Notes: generated by a model from the letters alone, not told the origin. Shown: positions 11,277 to 23,927, counted from the stretch's first letter. The stretch: DNA of 55,071 nt from Trichosphaerium sp. ATCC 40318 (GCA_038496445.1 JALMLS010000467.1:1-55071); one strand, 5' to 3'. Numbers and translations are program-made.

Positions 11277-14200
11277 ATGGACCGTTGGAGGCAACACGCC
11301 AAGTTGCTTGTTGGGGTTGGCGGTTTAGTTGACGTTTTGTGCAAGGTATGAGCCAAAAACGTTTGTAATCTCACTAATACTCGAACAGCCTACTTTTAAG
11401 GCGTCGAGAGAGTCGTTTATAGATTTATGGACGCGTTTACAAAATTTTAATACAAATCACTCTACGGTCCCACAAACCGCTGCTGAATGCCTAAAATACT
11501 ACGTGGTTATGTGTAGAAGATTGTTAGAGGAATTACACGCTCACTTCGCAAACAAGACAGAACCAAACCCAAATCCAGAAATTCCGCTCTTATCGCTTCA
11601 AGTACGGTATTGCAAAGTACCACGTAACATGTTAGTAGGACTTAGCGTTCACTGTTACGATATGTGGATCGTTACTAGCTTGGGATGTATCACCAAGTCT
11701 ACCAGTGTCTCTACCCATCAAAAAATACAGCCTGAACAAAATTGTTCAAACACAACCGAAACAAACTCACCAAAACGTATACATCACTATACGCGCAATA
11801 ATAGACTTGCTATCACTAAAAGACGAACAATTAGTGCATCAGATAGTTGATTTATTTTTCGCAAACATTTGGCTTGCACTACAGTTCCTCTCTTGTTTAC
11901 CTTCTGTATCCTCCACGCCTCTTGCAACAAACCCAAGCGCTATGACGCAATTCCAACAATCGTCTAATAAGGCACGTGTAAGTGTTGCTGGTCATGTGAC
12001 TTATAGTTCTTAGGACTCGGATGCATATGGAGCAGAACACATTAGGCCTTGGGCTTTACATCAAGCCAAAGTGTTTTTTTCCTCAGCTGGAACACACGTG
12101 ATTATTCCACAGCTATTGACAGTCCTTGCTATTCATAGAAACAAGAAGGTAGATGCTCGCTTGATGCGTATCATCAGCTCAGGCCTCACAGAAGCTCTGT
12201 TAAAAGAAGGAGGATTTGCAACACTGACGAGAACTTTGATTCATCCAGGCGGTACATTGACGTACTATAATACATCCAATAACGTTCGCAGCTGATGCTA
12301 GAACATATACTATGATTGCTAAAATTGTGTGTTCGACACCAAGCTCTATGGATGATGAACAATATTACAGGTATCTCAACATTTTTTTTTGTTTTTGGTT
12401 AACGCTCTGTTAGCGTTATAGCTCCTCAGGTGTTGTCTTGTATGAAGGTCAAACCAAGGAAAAAAATGACACAGGATATGGCAGATGCTTTGTATCATTA
12501 TAGAGCATCTGGTGCTCATGTGGCTTCAACTTTGTTTGAAGCAAAGCCAAACATTGCCAGGGAATTACTGTTTTTGCCGTTACTAAAACCATTACTTAAT
12601 CAAACAATCGATGCGAAACCAGACCATTTACTAGTTCAAGAGATGGATGCTGATACTAAAAACACTATGGATCCATCCACAAGTGAATGTCTGGCTATTG
12701 TGAGTGGAACACTCTGTTTTCCGCCGAATCCTAAGTTCGCAGTACCAGTGAAAGAATTGGGTAACAAACTTGATATTTTTTTTGACAACTTTGTTTTGAC
12801 GTTATTTTTTTAGCCCTGGACAAACTTTTCTCTATTTTGTGCGTGGTAAAAGGAGAAGACTTTACATCCGCCAGACAGATTATCGCACAGCTTCTTAAAA
12901 GTGACCCACATCCTGCAAAGTTGATTTTTCGCCTGGCTAAAAATAAAGGAAAACGAGGGATTAAAACTTTGGCTTCCACGCTTGATTTCTTGACCAGTAA
13001 TACCTCGTTTATTACTTCCATATTCTTGGATTTACTCCATATTTTGCATATATCAGAAATGTAAGTATTATGAATGTTGGAGTGAATGTTGATTTACATC
13101 ATAGGGTTGATATGTCAGTGGCAGAACATTATGAACTCATGATTCATATTATTGAGATTGCATCGCCGCATGTCCATAAAAAGCCAGTTGAAGTATTGGT
13201 GCTCCTGAAACAGATGCTTGAGAGAGATGATGAATCTATTACAAAGCTTACTTTGGCGATACTCGAGTTGGTTTTGGGTACTACTTTTTTCTTTTCAATC
13301 TTGGCTAACACGACTTCGCTCAGGTGGTACTAATATCGACAGTGCGCAGGCAATTCTAGTATATGATTTAGTACCTACATTAAAGACTATTGTTGATGCA
13401 AAAGCATACGACAAGGTAGTATGTGATAATGCAGAGAGTATTTTGGATACGATTGATAAAAAAGGATGGATCAAAGAAAATAGTATGTTTGCTTTTCTGG
13501 TTTTTTTCTTTCTTTATGACAGGATTGTTTATTTATGTTTGTTGTTAGATACTGTTATGAAGAAGGGAGAAGAAGAGAAAATAATAGAGGACGCATTAAA
13601 GAATATTCAAAGCAGGGTCCTGCCTATTCGCCGTCAAAGTGTCATTCAACTTCGTCAACTTTTCTTCTTAAAATCAAAGGTGGCTTTATCACGACTTGAT
13701 GATATTATAGCTTCCTTCAAATCCCAGCTGACACACAATGACAGGTAATGACATCTCAATTAATATCCTTAAATTATTTACATACAACTAGCTATGTGTA
13801 CTTGAGTGGTGTGTATGGATTAAATGGTCTTGGCGAAATGTTTCCAGCTAAAATTTTGCCGATTTTGTCTGAAATTTATTTATCACCAACTGAGAACCTT
13901 AACTTGCGATTGGCTGTTGGTGAGGCTTTATTACAAATATCGCTTAGATTAAATGAGATGCTTGTCAAACATGGTACATAAACAAACAACTTTAATTGTT
14001 AAGAGAGAAAGGCTAACGTGATTGTTTAGACAATCTTCTTGTGAGTACTTTTCTTAAAGGCATAAATGACAAGGAACCAATTTTTCAAGCAAGTACTATA
14101 CTTAACCTGGGTCAACTATGTCAAATACTTCGATTCGGATTACATAGTCACCTTGAACAGATTGTTGATTGTATTGTCAATGTGATAAAGTTTGGAGCGC

Positions 14201-14538
14201 CAGAACCAAAACAAGGTACACCAATTTCAACTTTTTTGACCTTTCCTTCTATTGGTCCATAATTTTCCTTCAATGTGAGCTATGTTACTGACTTGTATTT
14301 TTCTCTTATAGCTGCACTTGTACTACTTAATCAACTTATTGAAGGCGCATACGATGCTTTATTAACACTTATTCCACATCATTTATTGCCTTTGTATAAA
14401 CTTCTTAAAAATGTTGATACAAGTGACCCTATAGCGTATATGCATGCTGAAGTTGCACTCAAGTCTATAGGAGTACTATGTAAGGATATATTAGTACCGC
14501 AAAAGTCACATGTTGAGTCATTGTTCCAAATAAACTAA
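11277..14538 (+). CDS. TANGO6/Rtp1-like HEAT-repeat protein
   Basis: Rtp1/TANGO6 proteins are HEAT-repeat factors linked to RNA polymerase II assembly and import and, in animals, to the secretory pathway. The start at 11277 (MDRWRQHAKLLVGVGGLVDVLC) joins across an intron to PTFKASRESFIDLWTRL. Later exons carry helical repeats. The C-terminal third has the family's strongest blocks: VLPIRRQSVIQLRQLFF, VYGLNGLGEMFPAKILPIL, LRLAVGEALLQISLRLNE, GINDKEPIFQASTILNLG with CQILRFGLHSHLEQIVDCI, and LLPLYKLLKNVDTSDPIAY. Stop at 14536-14538. About a dozen short introns; the middle (11600-12450) is the least certain. Confidence 0.68.
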
Positions 14539-14760
14539 AAAAAAACAATAGAAAATGTCAAACGTTTTAGTCAAGTATAAGTCGCTCATCCAGCGCAATA
14601 CACCGTGACGTAGTTTTTATGGTGCACAGCACACCTAGGAGCTGTTTGTGATGAAATCACATTATGTAGAGCAGTAAAGTCACGTTCGTTTTTACAACGA
14701 AAAAGTTGGCCAAAAACATTGCGACATTTTTTTTTTTTTGTAAAATGCGAGATTACGGCT

Positions 14761-17700
14761 ATGGCTTCTTGTAATGTACCAGATGGTTTGGAGGTACCCG
14801 AGAACCCACAAAAGCAGCTTATGGTTAGCTTTGGAAACCATAAAGCCAGTACGTAATTTATATACAATTAAACACCTTCTAAAGCGTTTAAAAAGCCCAA
14901 CAAACAGATCAAGCGCATGTACGATCTGACAGGTGGAACACTATTATTCTAAATAACGCAGAGCTTACTGCACGCGTCGCTAGTACGTATTATACATAAA
15001 AATTGATTCCTTACGTCTATGACGGAAATTCAACGCTCATTTTCTCGAACTGTTAATTTATCTTAATTCTATCGTTTTTTAAAGCAATACACGTTCAAGT
15101 ATACCGCGACGAGGGTAAAAAACTAAAACGAAAAGTCTTCAACTGCAAAAAACACTCTACACCTTTCGTCCTGGAAAAGGCTAAAGAACAACATAACGTA
15201 ATGGTGGCTACATGTAATCACAACGGAGAGCGTAAAATAAAGGTACACTATTTGTTCATCGGACTTTTCTCACTTTTTTGATTTTTAGCTCAAATTTCAT
15301 TGTGGCGAGCGTTGCCTATCCACGCGATCCAAACCTGTATTCTTACAGTTCAAGGCAGTCCATCCAGGTAACTTCCGAGCTACCATTGTAGTTCAATTGA
15401 AAAGGATTATTGTCGCTTTAACACCTATCTAGTAAGCGGAGAAGCTTGGATATCTCATTTTCATCAAATATTCATCACTAGACAGAGCAAACGGAAAGCT
15501 ACAGGTTTTATACAAGTTCGTCAAATCACGTTTTTTCTAACACCATCAAGACACCCCCACAGAGACGTTACAGAGGGCTGTTAAGCGGGCTCGTACTAGG
15601 CAAGATCGTGCGGTGAATAGATTGACTCTAGAGACACGTAGTATGGCTCATGCGGATGATATTGCAAGACAAGTTGTAAAGCATGTTCCACAGCCAACTG
15701 CTAATAATCTGAACTTCTCAATTGACGCTGTACGTCTTTAGAAGTGTTTGTTTGCTACGCTTGAGTTATTGAAGGGTTAAATAAGGTACCTAGGTATGGA
15801 AAGCGGCAGAATTGAGCGATGAACATCCTAAAGGATCACGTATTGCTGCGATTTTACAAGATAATAGACCTCTTGTTTTGGGTCAAATTCTTAAGAGCAA
15901 TGGTAATACACCTTTACATGTCGCTGCTGCCAAAGGTTCTCGTATGTTTGTACGTACGATACTGGGACAATTGAAACCAACAGAGCAACTTGACGCTTTC
16001 TGCAAGGTACATAAGGAGTAAAACAAAGCGAAAGATTGTGTTGATCCATTTTTTCTTTTTTTGTCATCTTAGATTGATATACCTCTTAGACGCTTGATAA
16101 TGATGGATTTTCAGCTTTTGGATATGCTGTAAAGCATAGTCACTATGAGGTATACTTTGGATTTAGAAGTTACGAAGTATTAACTAACCTTGGATTCTAA
16201 TAAGATTCTTGACGAATTTTTTCATATTCTACACGATGATAAGCGTAAGCATGTCAAAGACTGGGATAAGGGCATGGGACCTGATAATATATATCCTCTT
16301 ACTTGGGCAGCTAATAAAGGAGATGCTTCAACACTTCTCACTCTACTTAAAGAAGGTACGCGAAGGAGAAGTTAAAAAATCACGTGCTTTTGAGTAATCA
16401 CAAAATAGGTGCTGGTATAGACAGGTTGTCAAAAAATGATGATACGATTCTTCATGTTTGTGCAAGAAATGGAGGTGTAACGTTTATTCATAAGTACGCT
16501 CTGGAAGATATACTGCAGCGTAAAGGAATAGGTACAAAAAAAAACTGCACCAAAACTCATATTCTCCTTTTTTATAATCTTGTTGCCGAAATAATGCTTA
16601 CATACTCCTTTCAGAAGCTTTGCTTGTTAGAAATGCTAAAGGATATACACCGCTTCACATTGCAGCGGGAAGAGGTCATTTAAGAATGGTCTCTTATCTA
16701 CTTACGTAAGTAAAGTTATTTGACTTTTTCTGTTTTTATCTTTTTTTTCGTTTAACTTTCTTTTTAGGAAGTGTCCTTCAGCTTTACGTATAAAAGATGG
16801 AAAACAATGTACTGCATTACATAGAGCTGCACTCATTGGACATTTTCCTATTGTTAAATTATTTATTTGTAACATAACAACACTTGAAGAGCTTGTCGAA
16901 AGAACTGTACTTGGTGATACCATACTACACCTAGCAGCTAGCAGTACGTTCCTCTAGAACGCTACAACATTTCTATAAATCTTTCAATGTTTTTGACTAG
17001 TCGTTATGTACTAACGTTACTCCCTTGCAGGTGGGAATAAGGAAATGTTCAAGTTTATTATTGATAAGATAAGAGAATTGGCTCCTCAAGAAAGTATTGA
17101 GCAGATAATTCAAAATTGTTTAAATCAAGTCAGTAGAAAAGGTCTGACACCTCTTGGTAGAGCTATAAGGGTGCATCATATTTGTAATAACTGTATAGGT
17201 ATTACTAATAGCTCGTAAATAGGCCAGGCGATGGGGTCTTACCGAGTATTTGATTGGAATGCAAGATGACTTACATCATTTGGTAGGAATTTATTATCAC
17301 AACCGAATTGTTTATTCTCTATGTAGCGTAATCATATGTATAGTACTGTATTACATGAAGCTTGTCAAAGGGATAATCCTATAACGGCAAAGTTGCTATG
17401 GAATCTTAAAGGTAAGCCAGAGCAGTGTGTTCTTGTTTTTTTTAACTTTTTGTACAGACACGCAAAACAAATATGGATGGACACCTATATCGTGCTCGGC
17501 ACGATATGGTGGTGTACAAGCATTAAAAGTTATACTAAATGCACATGGACCTAATGTGGCGGAGAGTGTTAATCATAAGGATATTCACAATCGAACGCCT
17601 CTTCATCATGCTGTAGCGGGAGGTCACGTTTGGCTTACTGAGTTGCTACTCAATACACGTGCGCAAAATATTGTTATGTTAGTGTACTCTTTTATTAATT

Positions 17701-19411
17701 GTTTGACAACATAGATGTCATTAATACAAACGTCCGCTGTAATGAACGCAAAACTCCTTTGGATGTTTTGAATTTATGTCTTGAGAGATACAAGGCTCAT
17801 GAACCTGGATCTAAACGAAAGCGTTATGAGAGGATACAGGTACGGATTACTTACACTTTACAATTTCCCTTGGCAAACTAACGTGATCGTTGAAGGAGAT
17901 TTTTTCACGTTTTGGTGTTTCGAAGGTTGACGATGAAGATGCACCTCCTGTTAATGCTATTGAAGATATTTTGGGTAATGTTGATGTACATATTAAACAC
18001 ACAGCTCTTCATCGTGTTGCTTCAGTATACTTTGGAGAAATAACAGACGAGATAAGTAAACTGGTAAGAAGTTATTTCTTATTTTATTCTGTTTATGAAC
18101 TCCGCCTTTGTGACCTTGTTGAGTGTTTTTTAGTGCGAGATGACTACTTATACAACAGCTGATATTCATGGCGATTTACCTCTTCATCTAGCTGCTGCAT
18201 CAAATAATACAAAGATATTCAAGAGAATGTTTACTGAGCTTTCAGATGACACAAGGATGAAGTGGTTATTACAAAAGAACAATAATTGTTATACACCACT
18301 TCAGGAAGCTGTGGTAATATTATGATTTTATGCCTTAATTATTAAACAATTTTTGTCCATGCGCATTAACACTGATGCGTTGCATTTAACAAACTGCAAA
18401 ACGTGCATAGTTTAACTTTTTTTGGTTATTTTTTTTTGCTGTCGCTGTTAACATCACTTGTAGTTTCATGGCTCGTACGATATTGTTGATTTTATTATTC
18501 AGAGCTTGGACGAAGATGATCGTATTGAAGTATGCTCTTGTATTGACTATGATGCTAATACACTAATGCACACAGCAGCACAAAGCAATGAGGTATTTAT
18601 TGAACTATAAACAATAGCTTTTAATGTTTTACTTAGCCGCTTATAATGCAGTTACTTCTTGATAGTATACCTAATATAAAGACACAATTAAAGGCCGTTA
18701 ATCACAATACTCGAATACCAATAAGTATGGCTGTGGTCTATGGAAGGTAACTTTTTCTTATCAAAAAATTATGTTGAATTTTCTAACAAACGTTTAGTGT
18801 GGAGGTATTTGAGATGCTTCTTTTATTGTGTAGTATTGAAGAAAGATATAAAATGCTTTCAAAAAAAGATGCATATGGATATACATGTATTCACCTAGCG
18901 GCTATCGAAGGACGAAAAGAAATAGTTGAGGTAAAAAAAAGCGAAAAAAAAACTGCAAAGAAACTAGTCATCAAGGTCATTGATTTTATTCTAGATTCTT
19001 ATACGAGAGAAAGCCCAATTATCTGTTATATCTTACCAAGGTTTATCACCTCTTGATAATGCTAAGCAACGGTACTGTGAAGATTTTTTTCTGTTTTTTT
19101 TGAATGTTCTAATCTTTTTTCTTGGCAGGGTCAAAGAGATGGAAACATACTTCCCTGATGAAACAGAAGATAGCAATTTTTTACTTGGACGTTTTAAAGA
19201 AATTGTTAAACTTCTGGAGTATCAAACCAATCCGAGTCCTTCACCCACGTGGGATATTACAGAAGAAATCGTCAGTAAGTCAACAAGCTGTTTTGGTTTT
19301 GTTATGTGATTAACTTTTTTTTCAGATGCACTCCCTTATGACGTAGAGATTGGTGATGGTGCTATGATGGAACTGTTATCTGGAGCCAATAGCACTTCTT
19401 ACTGGACTTAG
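14761..19411 (+). CDS. Ankyrin-repeat protein with N-terminal p53-like domain
   Basis: The start at 14761 (MASCNVPDGLEVPENPQ) gives five phase-consistent exons (14761-14848, 14908-14982, 15085-15242, 15289-15367, 15433-15504). They encode a beta-rich basic domain with a Cys-x2-His pair (VYRDEGKKLKRKVFNCKKH), a Cys-x3-Cys pair (HCGERCLSTRSKPVFLQF) and HFHQIFITRQSKRK. Order and local spacing echo the zinc-binding p53 DNA-binding fold, though the interval between the two metal pairs is shorter. A basic helical stretch (LQRAVKRARTRQDRAVNRL) follows, then many ankyrin repeats from about 15800: GNTPLHVAAAKG, GYTPLHIAAGRGH, CTALHRAALIGHFPIVKLF, RTPLHHAVAGGHVWLTELL, DLPLHLAAASNN, YTCIHLAAIEGRKEIVE. 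It ends LLSGANSTSYWT at 19409-19411. The ankyrin part is certain. The p53-like call is an inference and another Ig-fold factor is possible. Confidence 0.65.
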
Positions 19412-20253
19412 ACGAAGAAAACCTGTACAGCCAACAATGTATTTTTATAAATTGTACAAGAATTTTAGACATAGGTTGCGAAAAACAAGAAAAAATCGCG
19501 AATCTCTATCACACAATGTTGAATAGTTGTAAGCCTACTATTGGGGGGTCGTATAAGCATATTGTATGTTCAATAGGTCATTTTTTTTTGATCTTTTAAG
19601 AATTTCAGTGAAATGAAACAAGTCATTGCTTTTTGAAGTCCCACAATTTTTTCAAGTTCAATATTGTTCTGTTCTTAAACTCTTCCACTTGTATATTTAT
19701 TAACGGGCATTAGTGTAAATAATATGTATAAACATGAGTGCGCACTCGATGATACATTAGATACTAAAATAATAATATAATGATAACTTGGTCTTGTTCA
19801 ACAAAAAACAAAGTTAAGGAAGTAGAATATGAAAATTAAAAAAATGAACAAGTATCAATTAAAAACAACAGCCCGGAAATAAATTTTGCTTTTTTCCACA
19901 GCTACATTGTCAATCACATATTGAAGAAGGTCATTCAAAAAAGAAAACCAGCTTTGTGCTGAAGTGTAAGCACATTTTGCTTCGGCGTCATTTCTTGATT
20001 TACATTTTGTGACCTAAGGTCGGTTACTTAGTATAAGTTAAGTACGCTGTAGTGCAACGTCTGTCGTCTGCAGTCTGCAAGTTGAACCCTACATTTAGTA
20101 CGTAGTGACAAATTAGCAGCGTCTATGTACTCGTTAAGAATCAATTCACACTCGCTTAAACGCCCGAAGCTCTAAAAAAAGTTCCAGTATCAAAAAACCG
20201 ATCTTTCCCTGGTGACCCTTTTCAAAATAATATCTAATAATCGCTTCCATTAA
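19412..20253. other. Intergenic, no gene recognised
   Basis: AT-rich 3' flank of the ankyrin gene and upstream region of the next gene. I see no convincing frame or repeat. Confidence 0.4.
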
Positions 20254-21943
20254 CATGTGGAATGCGAAAACTGTTTGTTGTACGTAATTACTATAATTCC
20301 AAAAACGTGTATTAAAAACACCAAAGGTACTTGTCTATTGTTTATCATGTTTGTGAGGGGATATAATCACGAATTTTGGAAAAACACAGAAGAATTTGAA
20401 GTAATTAAAATAGGTACCTGCAGTACCAGATTAACTAGTATTCATCTCGTTTTAGTATCACTACTACGCGTGGATGAATACCACCATAGAGTGGTACTGA
20501 AGTTCGAGTTAAACACCACTATGACCTTCATTTGTGTTAAACACTCAGCATACGCGACAAATACAAAAGTACGCCTTAAATTTAATTATCACGTGACTCC
20601 TAAAATTGTTGTAGATACAAATTCAAAATGGCGATAACGAGACATTTATTGATGCGCCTTCAAACACGTTCAAAGCTATAGGAGAAAGCCATCGACATTT
20701 TCGAATTACCAAATACTCTGATGGTACCTTTTCTGGTTTTTGGTACTCAGAACAAGGTCATTGGCAATTCTTCGATGCTCTTAACAGGCACGACCCTCCA
20801 TTGTAGCAAGTTTGCTTACGGAACAAACAAGACACGTGGCATTCATGCTTCCTCGTCACAAGTCGTTGATAGGGAATGGCACTCACTTGGTGTTCAGGTA
20901 TATGTAGCATTGTACTTGAGCTATCACTTACTTTATATATTTAGAGAACCTGAGCAAGCTATAAAAACAGTAAAAAGAGGTGCAGCTGTTGGAGATAAAG
21001 CTCCGCTTTCTCCTCCTCCTTCTTCTTGTCCTGCTGAAATCCACGAAGTTACAGTTGTGCGTTTTAACAACCTTTGTAAGTATTTGTTAACGCTGCGTTA
21101 TAGAGTATTGCTGTAACTGTTGCGTACTTTAATGTTCATAGTAGTATTGAAAACACTGTAAATTTCATTGCTGAAGGTACATTAGACCTTTCATCTAACT
21201 AGCTTAACTACATATTAGCTATCATGAGTCTCAATGTTTGGTTTGAGATTGATTTGGTATGAAAGACGAGACTGAAAATCTTCACCTTTTTACCACCTTT
21301 GACCCCTTTTGTAGAAGTTGCACATCTCAATACAGAACGCTATCGTATACACAACTCAAGGTATATTGATTTCCTTTGAACTCAAGGTATTATTCAACAT
21401 GTAGAACCTTAGTTTTTCTTTCAAGGAAGAGTGCCTTGGAATGTTGAACGCTCAAGCGATTGTGAGAATCCTAGTACTACTTTTGTTCCTGGATGGGAAA
21501 CTCAAATAACTCAATGCTGTGGAACTACAGCAATGGCTATATTATTTCATAATTGTGGAACGTTTTCTTCTTTGCCAAACTCCAGAATACTATGTGGAAA
21601 CGTACGCCCTTTACTTTTTTTTTGAAGTTGTCGCCTACTAAGTGAGTTCCACTCTTAGCCAGCCTTACCTTCCTTCACAATTCCTGATCGCACACCGTTA
21701 ATTACACGTCGTGATATAGGATGGTCTATTGGTAGAATGATTGGAGTGCCTGATGACAATGATGGGATTATGGGCCCATCATCAAGCAATTCGTATGTTA
21801 GGTGTATACTTGCATTTCACTTTGTTAACTTTAGTTAACATAGAAACTCCGGGTTTGACAGGTTTTCTAAAGTAAGCCAAGGACTAGCATGTGATGCAAT
21901 TTCAGGATTAATCAGTACTGGGTGTTTGAAGCCGTATGAATAA
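20254..21943 (+). CDS. Multi-exon protein of unknown family
   Basis: Not recognised. A first exon beginning MWNAKTVC at 20254 is followed by a GTACGT donor. Later exons read YNHEFWKNTEEFEVIKI, then EYHHRVVLKFELNTTMTFIC, KIQIQNGDNETFIDAPSNTF, ESHRHFRITKYSDG|TTLHCSKFAYG, TRGIHASSSQVVDREWHSL, a Pro-rich DKAPLSPPPSSCPAEIHEV, EVAHLNTERYRIHNS, VPGWETQITQCCGTTAMAI and RRDIGWSIGRMIGVPDDND, ending SKVSQGLACDAISG...CLKPYE at 21941-21943. The domain is beta-rich with several Cys and no membrane segment. The intron at about 20721-20788 (GTACCT donor) is preferred over a 31-nt alternative because both keep phase but the shorter one is below the size of the neighbouring introns. The start is uncertain. Confidence 0.42.
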
Positions 21944-22102
21944 AAAAAACGTTCTTAAAATACTTAACAATTCATTTTATGGGTACATTTCTTTTCTAAG
22001 CTGCGACGTTTTATATTATTGCCTGGAAGAGTGAAGGGCTTACATAGGAGGTGCACCTACCGCTCTCAATGCGAGAAAAACTTAGAGTGAATTTCAGGTT
22101 AA

Positions 22103-22291
22103 CTATTTTGTAATGAGTCCATGCGGACCGTAATTGTGAGGAAAAGACTGACCAAGATTGTAGTTGATTTTGTATGATGTTTGAATGAAGTAATGATTGT
22201 AAGCACTCGTATTTGAACTTGCTGAGGAATAGTTTACGGGAGCACATGCTTCCACCGTGGTAGAAGTGATTGTATTGTAACCAGACAACAC
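22103..22291 (-). CDS. Possible Ser/Asn/Tyr-rich coding exon
   Basis: A frame reading GYNTITSTTVEACAPVNYSS followed by NTSAYNHYFIQTSYKINY is rich in Ser, Thr, Asn and Tyr, like low-complexity secreted or wall-associated proteins. I found no signal peptide or partner exon with confidence. It is convergent with the unknown gene ending at 21943 and may be chance. Confidence 0.2.
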   Translation of the reverse strand: MLSGYNTITSTTVEACAPVNYSSASSNTSAYNHYFIQTSYKINYNLGQSFPHNYGPHGLITK

Positions 22292-22664
22292 GAAGTAGTA
22301 TCAGGAATTGAACCTAGTGCTTAGGTGAAAAGCCAATCCTTTGTCAGAGCTGCAGGCTAGATCAGTGGGAGGTGAGTGAAAGAGGATGCAAGTGACTATG
22401 ACCTGTGCAGTGTTGTAAGCACACTTGAGAGTACGCTAAATGTACATTCTTATTGACACTTGTACGTTTGTTTCTAAGTTTTCAAACATACATTGCAAGC
22501 AAGATCAATCACCATTTGTTTTCCAAATAATGGGTTTAAGACAAAGTAACACATGGTCACTTGCCTGGAGCTGAACTTTTATTACACATGATCAAAGCCA
22601 ATAGGCCGAGAAACACATGAAAAGATACTTCAACACTCTTTTAACCACAATTCCCATATTTGTT

Positions 22665-22850
22665 GTTGATAGTGATTGATTAAAAATGAAAACTGAGATT
22701 GAAAACGAGTCGAAAATGATTGAAAGGTTCTTGTGATTGATGATCTGATTGATAGTTCATGGATAGGGTTTTCATTATCCAGTATTCAAGGAGTGGCCAT
22801 CAGTCAATCGGATTGTTGACGAAAGTTATAAGATTTGATTGATTTTTTGT
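22665..22850. promoter_or_regulatory. Cluster of GATTGA/TGATTG words
   Basis: About eight to ten copies of GATTGA or its offset TGATTG lie within 200 bp, 90-280 bp upstream of the small secreted-protein gene. They could be a transcription-factor array or a decayed simple repeat. Confidence 0.35.
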
Positions 22851-22940
22851 TAAGCGCAGAAAACATATTTTAAGTTGCATCTTTAAACATTAAACAACAA
22901 TTACAACAACATCAGCCACACTTCTCATTATTAATCAACA

Positions 22941-23358
22941 ATGTATCTCAACCTATATCTTATTTGCTTCCTCGCTCTAGGTACGTTCATCAAAAAGTTG
23001 CTGTGGACAAAGATTGAATGACAAGCTCAATCTTACTTTTTGTTACAGTTTCAGTTGCTGCCTGCGGCCATCTTGAACCAAAATTGATATTTACTTTGCG
23101 TTATGGTGGGTTAAACCACGAAGATCCTATTAAAGATTGCTCTATTCATAGTACGTCCAGATAACTGATTGGAATGTTTCTTTGATTTATGTTTAACTAT
23201 CACTCAGGTGCTCCTATTCTATTCTGTGTAACAAGCAAAGGAGCCATTGTTAGGGTAGATATCACCAATTTAAAAGGTAACTACCAAAGCTATAAGTGTT
23301 TAACAAAGTAATCTTTAAATTAGGTGAACATTCTTTCGACTCCTTACCACGCATCTGA
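22941..23358 (+). CDS. Small secreted protein, 81 residues, four exons
   Basis: Four exons (22941-22980, 23049-23150, 23208-23276, 23324-23358) join in phase with canonical splice sites (GTACGT, GTACGT and GTAACT donors; CAG, CAG and TAG acceptors). They give 81 residues: a signal peptide (MYLNLYLICFLALVSVAAC), then GHLEPKLIFTLRYGG, DPIKDCSIHSAPILFCVTSK and a C-terminus LKGEHSFDSLPRI. Three Cys lie at or after the signal. No family recognised. No single uninterrupted frame reveals it; the support is four exons, consistent phase and a textbook signal peptide. Confidence 0.55.
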
Positions 23359-23720
23359 GCAAATCAAAACGTCTTTATTAATAAATACATTTCACTTAAT
23401 TGCTTTTGTTTGTTTGTTCATGAAAAATGCTCACTCTGTGTGCTACGTAGCAGTCTGTATCGTTCATTGTTTCCCTATTTTGAGGTTTGTTTTCAACAGA
23501 GCAACAATGCTTTGTTAGTTGTTGGCTTACCGGCTACTTTCTTAGATTAAAAGTAGCCTAAAACGCCTTAAAGTTCTGCACATAGAGTGGTTGAAAGCCC
23601 TCTATCAGCCCTTGAATGCCTTGACTCTATGGTTGTATACTAAATAACCTTATCCCCTACCAATTTCAATCAAAACTCATGTTACTTAACCGCCAGGGCA
23701 AGGTTGTTTCTAGTGATCAG

Positions 23721-23927
23721 TGTAATCATAGGGACACTCAAGGGATATTGGTCAGCAATCAAAGTATTACGGCACCTCGAGTGCCAAGTGATTGAAAACT
23801 ATGGTGGTAGAATATTAACACCTGTAACCACCCTAACCAAAAAACTTATATGTAATCAAAGGGACACACTCAAGGGATAATGGTCAGCAATCAAAGTATT
23901 ACGGCATGGCGGTAGAATATTAACACC
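23721..23927. repeat. Imperfect direct repeat, two copies
   Basis: A block starting TGTAATCATAGGGACACTCA (23721 on) recurs at 23851 with small changes. Both copies share GGTCAGCAATCAAAGTATTA and, further on, GGTAGAATATTAACACC (near 23806 and 23911). Copy 2 lacks about 30 bp of the interior of copy 1. Confidence 0.75.

Noticed and set aside
14586-14867. Minus-strand frame with a faint ankyrin-like word
   Set aside because: It overlaps exon 1 of the plus-strand ankyrin gene and the promoter, and has no second repeat.
20741-20790. 31-nt intron in the unknown gene
   Set aside because: It keeps phase but is shorter than any other intron here; a 68-nt intron with GTACCT donor ending at the same acceptor also keeps phase.
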